A stretch of 8,507 bases of DNA, from assembly GCA_030642585.1 (NCBI GenBank), contig DAOWNN010000075.1:1-8507 (forward strand), written 5' to 3'. A program made the position numbers and the translations under genes. The notes beneath the pieces were generated by a model, which saw only the letters and a list, made by a program, of their open reading frames with translations, was not told the DNA's origin and made no database searches. This DNA is from Bacteroidota bacterium. Lineage in GTDB: Bacteria > Bacteroidota > Bacteroidia > Bacteroidales > VadinHA17. Positions 6,737-8,507 of the stretch are shown in pieces (the stretch's first letter is position 1; each line of letters starts with the position of its first letter).

Positions 6737-6760
6737 TTATTCCTGAAGGTTCAGGAATAA
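6737..6760. promoter_or_regulatory. Perfect palindrome between divergent promoters, operator candidate
   Basis: The arms TTATTCCTGAA (6737-6747) and TTCAGGAATAA (6750-6760) are perfect reverse complements separated by GG. The site lies immediately upstream of the minus-strand -7 box (6724-6731), where its -33 element would be. It is also 27 bp upstream of the plus-strand -7 box (6788-6795). There is no T-tract, so a terminator is unlikely. Such symmetry and placement fit a binding site for a dimeric regulator acting on both genes. Confidence 0.6.
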
Positions 6761-6787
6761 AATAGCAATAAGCATGTTTCAAAATTG

Positions 6788-6795
6788 TATATTTG
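6788..6795 (+). promoter_or_regulatory. -7 box of the NPP-type phosphodiesterase gene
   Basis: TATATTTG matches TAnnTTTG exactly and predicts a start near 6801, about 20 nt before the ATG at 6822. This supports 6822 over the in-frame ATG at 6774, which would lie upstream of the promoter. No TTG stands at the usual -33 distance. Confidence 0.55.
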
Positions 6796-6821
6796 TGCTT
6801 GAGGTAACCAATAATTATTTT

Positions 6822-8066
6822 ATGAATAATAAGTCCATAGTTTTAAAGTTCCTGATCATTATATTTTCCATTTCTATTCTTTTTTCAGGATGCCAGCAAA
6901 AACAATCCTCACAGAATCAAACTCCGTACGTTGTTATGTTGTCTATGGATGGCTTTAGGTGGGATTATACCGATATGTATTACACACCCAATTTTGACAG
7001 AGTTGCCAAAAAAGGAGTAAAAGCAGAATCCATGCAAGCTTGTTTCCCAACCAAAACTTTCCCAAATCATTACTCAATTGTTACAGGGCTATATCCCGAT
7101 CATCATGGATTGGTCAATAATAGTTTTTATGCCCCTGATCTGGATTTAACATACAGGATAAGTGATAGAAGCATGGTGGAAAATGCCAGTTTTTATGGAG
7201 GTGAACCAATTTGGGTAACAGCAGAAAAACAGGATCTTACTGCTGCTTCTTTTTATTGGGTCGGTTCAGAAGCTCCAATTGGTGGTATTTACCCTAGTTA
7301 CTGGAAAACTTACGAACATGAATTTCCCTTTGAGCAAAGAATAGATACAGTTATTGCATGGTTGCAACTGCCAGAAGATATCCGACCACATCTTATTACA
7401 TGGTATGTGGATGAACCCGATAGTAAGGGCCATGAGCATGGGCCTTTAAATCCCGAACTTGGTAAAACAATAGTTTACCTTGATAGCCTTTTGGGCCTTT
7501 TCCTACAGAAAATTGAGAACTTGCCAGTTGCAGATGAACTAAATATCATTATCACATCAGACCATGGGATGGGATGTACATCTTCGGAAAGGAGAGTCAA
7601 TCTATCGAAATATATAGACCCTGATTGGTTTCTCCATATTGCAGGAAGTAATCCAGTATTTAATCTAACTGCCAAGCCTGAATTCTATAATATTGCCTGG
7701 GAAGGCTTAAGCACTATTCCAAATATGCAAGTCTGGAAAAAAGGAGAGGTCCCTGTAAAATTTAATTATGGGGAAAATCCCAGGGTAGGAGATTTTATTC
7801 TATTAGCCGATTCAAGCTGGAGCATTAGTTTCAGGGAGTCGAATTCAAGCTATACCGGTGGAACTCATGGATACGATAATTACAACAAAGATATGCATGC
7901 CATCTTTTATGCCTATGGACCTGCTTTTAAAAAGAAGTATGTGCATCCGGGTTTTAACAATATTGATATCTATCCTTTACTATGTGAAATATTATGTATA
8001 GAGCCTGCTCCGGTTGACGGCAAACTGGAGCATGTAATTGACATGCTGGTTAGTAAGTCAGAATAA
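6822..8066 (+). CDS. Lipoprotein nucleotide pyrophosphatase/phosphodiesterase (NPP type)
   Basis: This 414-residue alkaline-phosphatase-superfamily enzyme hydrolyses phosphodiester or pyrophosphate bonds, for example in nucleotides. From the ATG at 6822 it starts with a lipoprotein signal, lipobox FSGC with Cys24. An ATG at 6774 would add 16 residues ahead of the signal and is unlikely. All NPP active-site residues are visible: D43 in SMDGFRWDY, the nucleophile T79 in FPTKTFPNHYSIVTGLYP (75-92), N100, D200 and H204 in DEPDSKGHEHGP, D247 and H248 in SDHGM, and H349 in GGTHGYDN. The two-zinc site is therefore intact and the length is that of a complete bacterial NPP. It should act in the periplasm or at the cell surface, and with the nearby metallophosphoesterase could recover phosphate from nucleotides. 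It is the last gene in the window and has no clear hairpin terminator, only a T7 run at 8081-8087. Confidence 0.93.
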   Translation: MNNKSIVLKFLIIIFSISILFSGCQQKQSSQNQTPYVVMLSMDGFRWDYTDMYYTPNFDRVAKKGVKAESMQACFPTKTFPNHYSIVTGLYPDHHGLVNNSFYAPDLDLTYRISDRSMVENASFYGGEPIWVTAEKQDLTAASFYWVGSEAPIGGIYPSYWKTYEHEFPFEQRIDTVIAWLQLPEDIRPHLITWYVDEPDSKGHEHGPLNPELGKTIVYLDSLLGLFLQKIENLPVADELNIIITSDHGMGCTSSERRVNLSKYIDPDWFLHIAGSNPVFNLTAKPEFYNIAWEGLSTIPNMQVWKKGEVPVKFNYGENPRVGDFILLADSSWSISFRESNSSYTGGTHGYDNYNKDMHAIFYAYGPAFKKKYVHPGFNNIDIYPLLCEILCIEPAPVDGKLEHVIDMLVSKSE

Positions 8067-8142
8067 TTAGTTTACCATCGTTTTTTTCATCCATCTTCAA
8101 TTATTTAAACTGGCTATGTTATGATATATATAGCTTACTATA

Positions 8143-8289
8143 AATTCTCCTCCTCTCGGAGGTGAAGTACCGCATTCTGATTGGTATTGGCTTTGTAGGT
8201 TGGCTCTGTGAAATAGAGACTTTGTCTTTACTACGAAGTAGTATTTAATGGGGTTAACATCAGAATGCGGGGAGGTGGTTCTTAATTCT
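8143..8289. repeat. MITE-like element with 12-bp inverted ends
   Basis: CCGCATTCTGAT (8170-8181) and ATCAGAATGCGG (8259-8270) are perfect inverted repeats around a 77-bp core. The core has small hairpins: CTCT/AGAG (8204-8207, 8215-8218) and TACTAC/GTAGTA (8229-8234, 8238-8243, 3-nt loop). Outside the arms lie a CCTCC/GGAGG hairpin (8149-8162) on the left and GGAGGTGGTT (8271-8280) on the right. AATTCT occurs just outside both ends (8143-8148 and 8284-8289) and could be a target duplication, but this may be chance in AT-rich DNA. The core has no transposase. Confidence 0.5.
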
Positions 8290-8343
8290 TTCCCTATGGG
8301 TAGCACGATGTAAAAGCCAGCGTGAGGAGTTTATGCTTCCAAC

Positions 8344-8378
8344 CACCCCGCCCTTCGCTGCGCTCAGGGCAGAGGGTG
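8344..8378. repeat. GC-rich REP-like hairpin
   Basis: The inner arms GCCCT (8350-8354) and AGGGC (8366-8370) close a loop that contains TCGCTGCGCTC. The outer arms CACCC (8344-8348) and GGGTG (8374-8378) extend it past a small internal loop. The AACCACCCCG...GGGTG layout resembles short interspersed repeats common between genes in Bacteroidota. AACCACC (8341-8347) is also complementary to GGTGGTT (8274-8280) at the edge of the preceding element. Confidence 0.5.
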
Positions 8379-8401
8379 TCCAAAAATGATATTAGTGAGT
8401 C

Positions 8402-8422
8402 ATTCTGAATTTATTTCAGAAT
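8402..8422. repeat. Short interspersed repeat, ATTCTGAA/TTCAGAAT hairpin
   Basis: ATTCTGAA (8402-8409) and TTCAGAAT (8415-8422) are perfect 8-bp arms with a 5-nt loop, preceded by GTC-like sequence (AGTC) and followed by CTT. The pattern GTCATTCTGAAnnnnTTTCAGAATCT is, from memory, a frequent intergenic repeat in Bacteroidota genomes. It has no T-tract and does not follow a gene directly, so it is unlikely to be a terminator. Confidence 0.55.
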
Positions 8423-8427
8423 CTTAA

Positions 8428-8496
8428 CCCGCTTTATTCATACAAAAGCGAAGCGCATTGTATGAATGTGTGATGGATAGTGGGAAGCAAAGCGGG
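8428..8496. repeat. Long interrupted palindrome
   Basis: The inner arms ATTCATACAA (8436-8445) and TTGTATGAAT (8458-8467) pair perfectly, with GCG/CGC (8448-8450, 8454-8456) inside. The outer arms CCCGCTTT (8428-8435) and AAAGCGGG (8489-8496) also pair perfectly. On the left the two arms are contiguous (18 bases); on the right they are separated by 21 extra bases (8468-8488). The element runs close to the window edge and may continue beyond it. Confidence 0.6.
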
Positions 8497-8507
8497 AACC
8501 GACCAAC

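Larger units (their letters stand above)
8067..8507. other. Gene-free intergenic region made of successive repeat elements
   Basis: No credible coding region is found on either strand. A 69-codon minus-strand frame (8306-8097) is interrupted in sense by the inverted-repeat element and has no recognisable protein character. From about 8143 to the window edge the DNA is nearly all inverted repeats of different kinds, listed separately. The stretch 8067-8142 is plain AT-rich sequence with a T7 run at 8081-8087. Its G+C-rich patches (8266-8280, 8344-8378) stand out from the surrounding AT-rich DNA. Confidence 0.7.

Noticed and set aside
6774..6821. N-terminal extension of the NPP lipoprotein
   Set aside because: It would place 16 unrelated residues before a standard lipoprotein signal, and the -7 box at 6788-6795 lies within it.
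8097..8306. 69-codon minus-strand open frame
   Set aside because: It runs through the inverted-repeat element and its translation (for example TSPPRGGE) looks like translated repeat DNA; there is no promoter or recognisable domain.
8402..8422. ATTCTGAA/TTCAGAAT hairpin as a terminator for the NPP gene
   Set aside because: It lies over 330 bp past the stop codon, is not GC-rich and has no T-tract; a dispersed repeat is the better reading.
8149..8496. CRISPR-like array in the repeat-rich right end
   Set aside because: The repeats are different from one another, inverted, and not evenly spaced; there are no cas genes.

Overview
The window reads as chromosomal DNA from a member of the Bacteroidota, probably a Bacteroidales/Marinilabiliales-type anaerobe or relative. 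It is AT-rich. Its clearest promoters are TAnnTTTG (-7) boxes instead of E. coli TATAAT, and ribosome sites are mostly not Shine-Dalgarno-like. The proteins are also typical of the phylum: a TolC-family outer-membrane protein, a large TPR protein, an ECF sigma/anti-sigma pair, lipoprotein phosphoesterases and a small beta-barrel. No tRNA, rRNA, CRISPR array, transposase or phage gene is visible.

Layout. Positions 1-129 (minus) hold the first 43 codons of a TolC-family protein that leaves the window. A 277-bp divergent intergenic region follows. Positions 407-2641 (plus) encode a 744-residue cytoplasmic protein with about six C-terminal TPR units and a long N-terminal part of unknown function. 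A bidirectional terminator at 2669-2697 separates it from a convergent minus-strand operon. That operon, in transcription order, is an ECF sigma factor (4308-3745), a one-pass anti-sigma factor (3740-3315) and a membrane-anchored Spy/CpxP-like LTxxQ protein (3255-2833). Together they look like an envelope-stress or metal-sensing unit, with the third protein as possible periplasmic sensor or output.

Divergent from the operon is a family-4-like [4Fe-4S] uracil-DNA glycosylase (4435-5007). Its stop codon overlaps the promoter of a lipoprotein calcineurin-like phosphoesterase (5039-5953). A beta-barrel outer-membrane protein (6697-5975) converges on the latter. It diverges from a lipoprotein NPP-type nucleotide pyrophosphatase/phosphodiesterase (6822-8066). 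The two divergent promoters flank a perfect 11+2+11 palindrome, which is the best operator candidate in the window.

The last 441 bp have no credible gene. They hold a series of different inverted-repeat elements: a MITE-like element with 12-bp inverted ends, a GC-rich REP-like hairpin, an ATTCTGAA/TTCAGAAT repeat and an interrupted long palindrome. I see no clear undescribed multi-gene system. The most interesting points are the operator palindrome, the repeat cluster, the E-to-Q change in the glycosylase active-site motif, and the ECF operon with its Arg/Gly-rich third protein.
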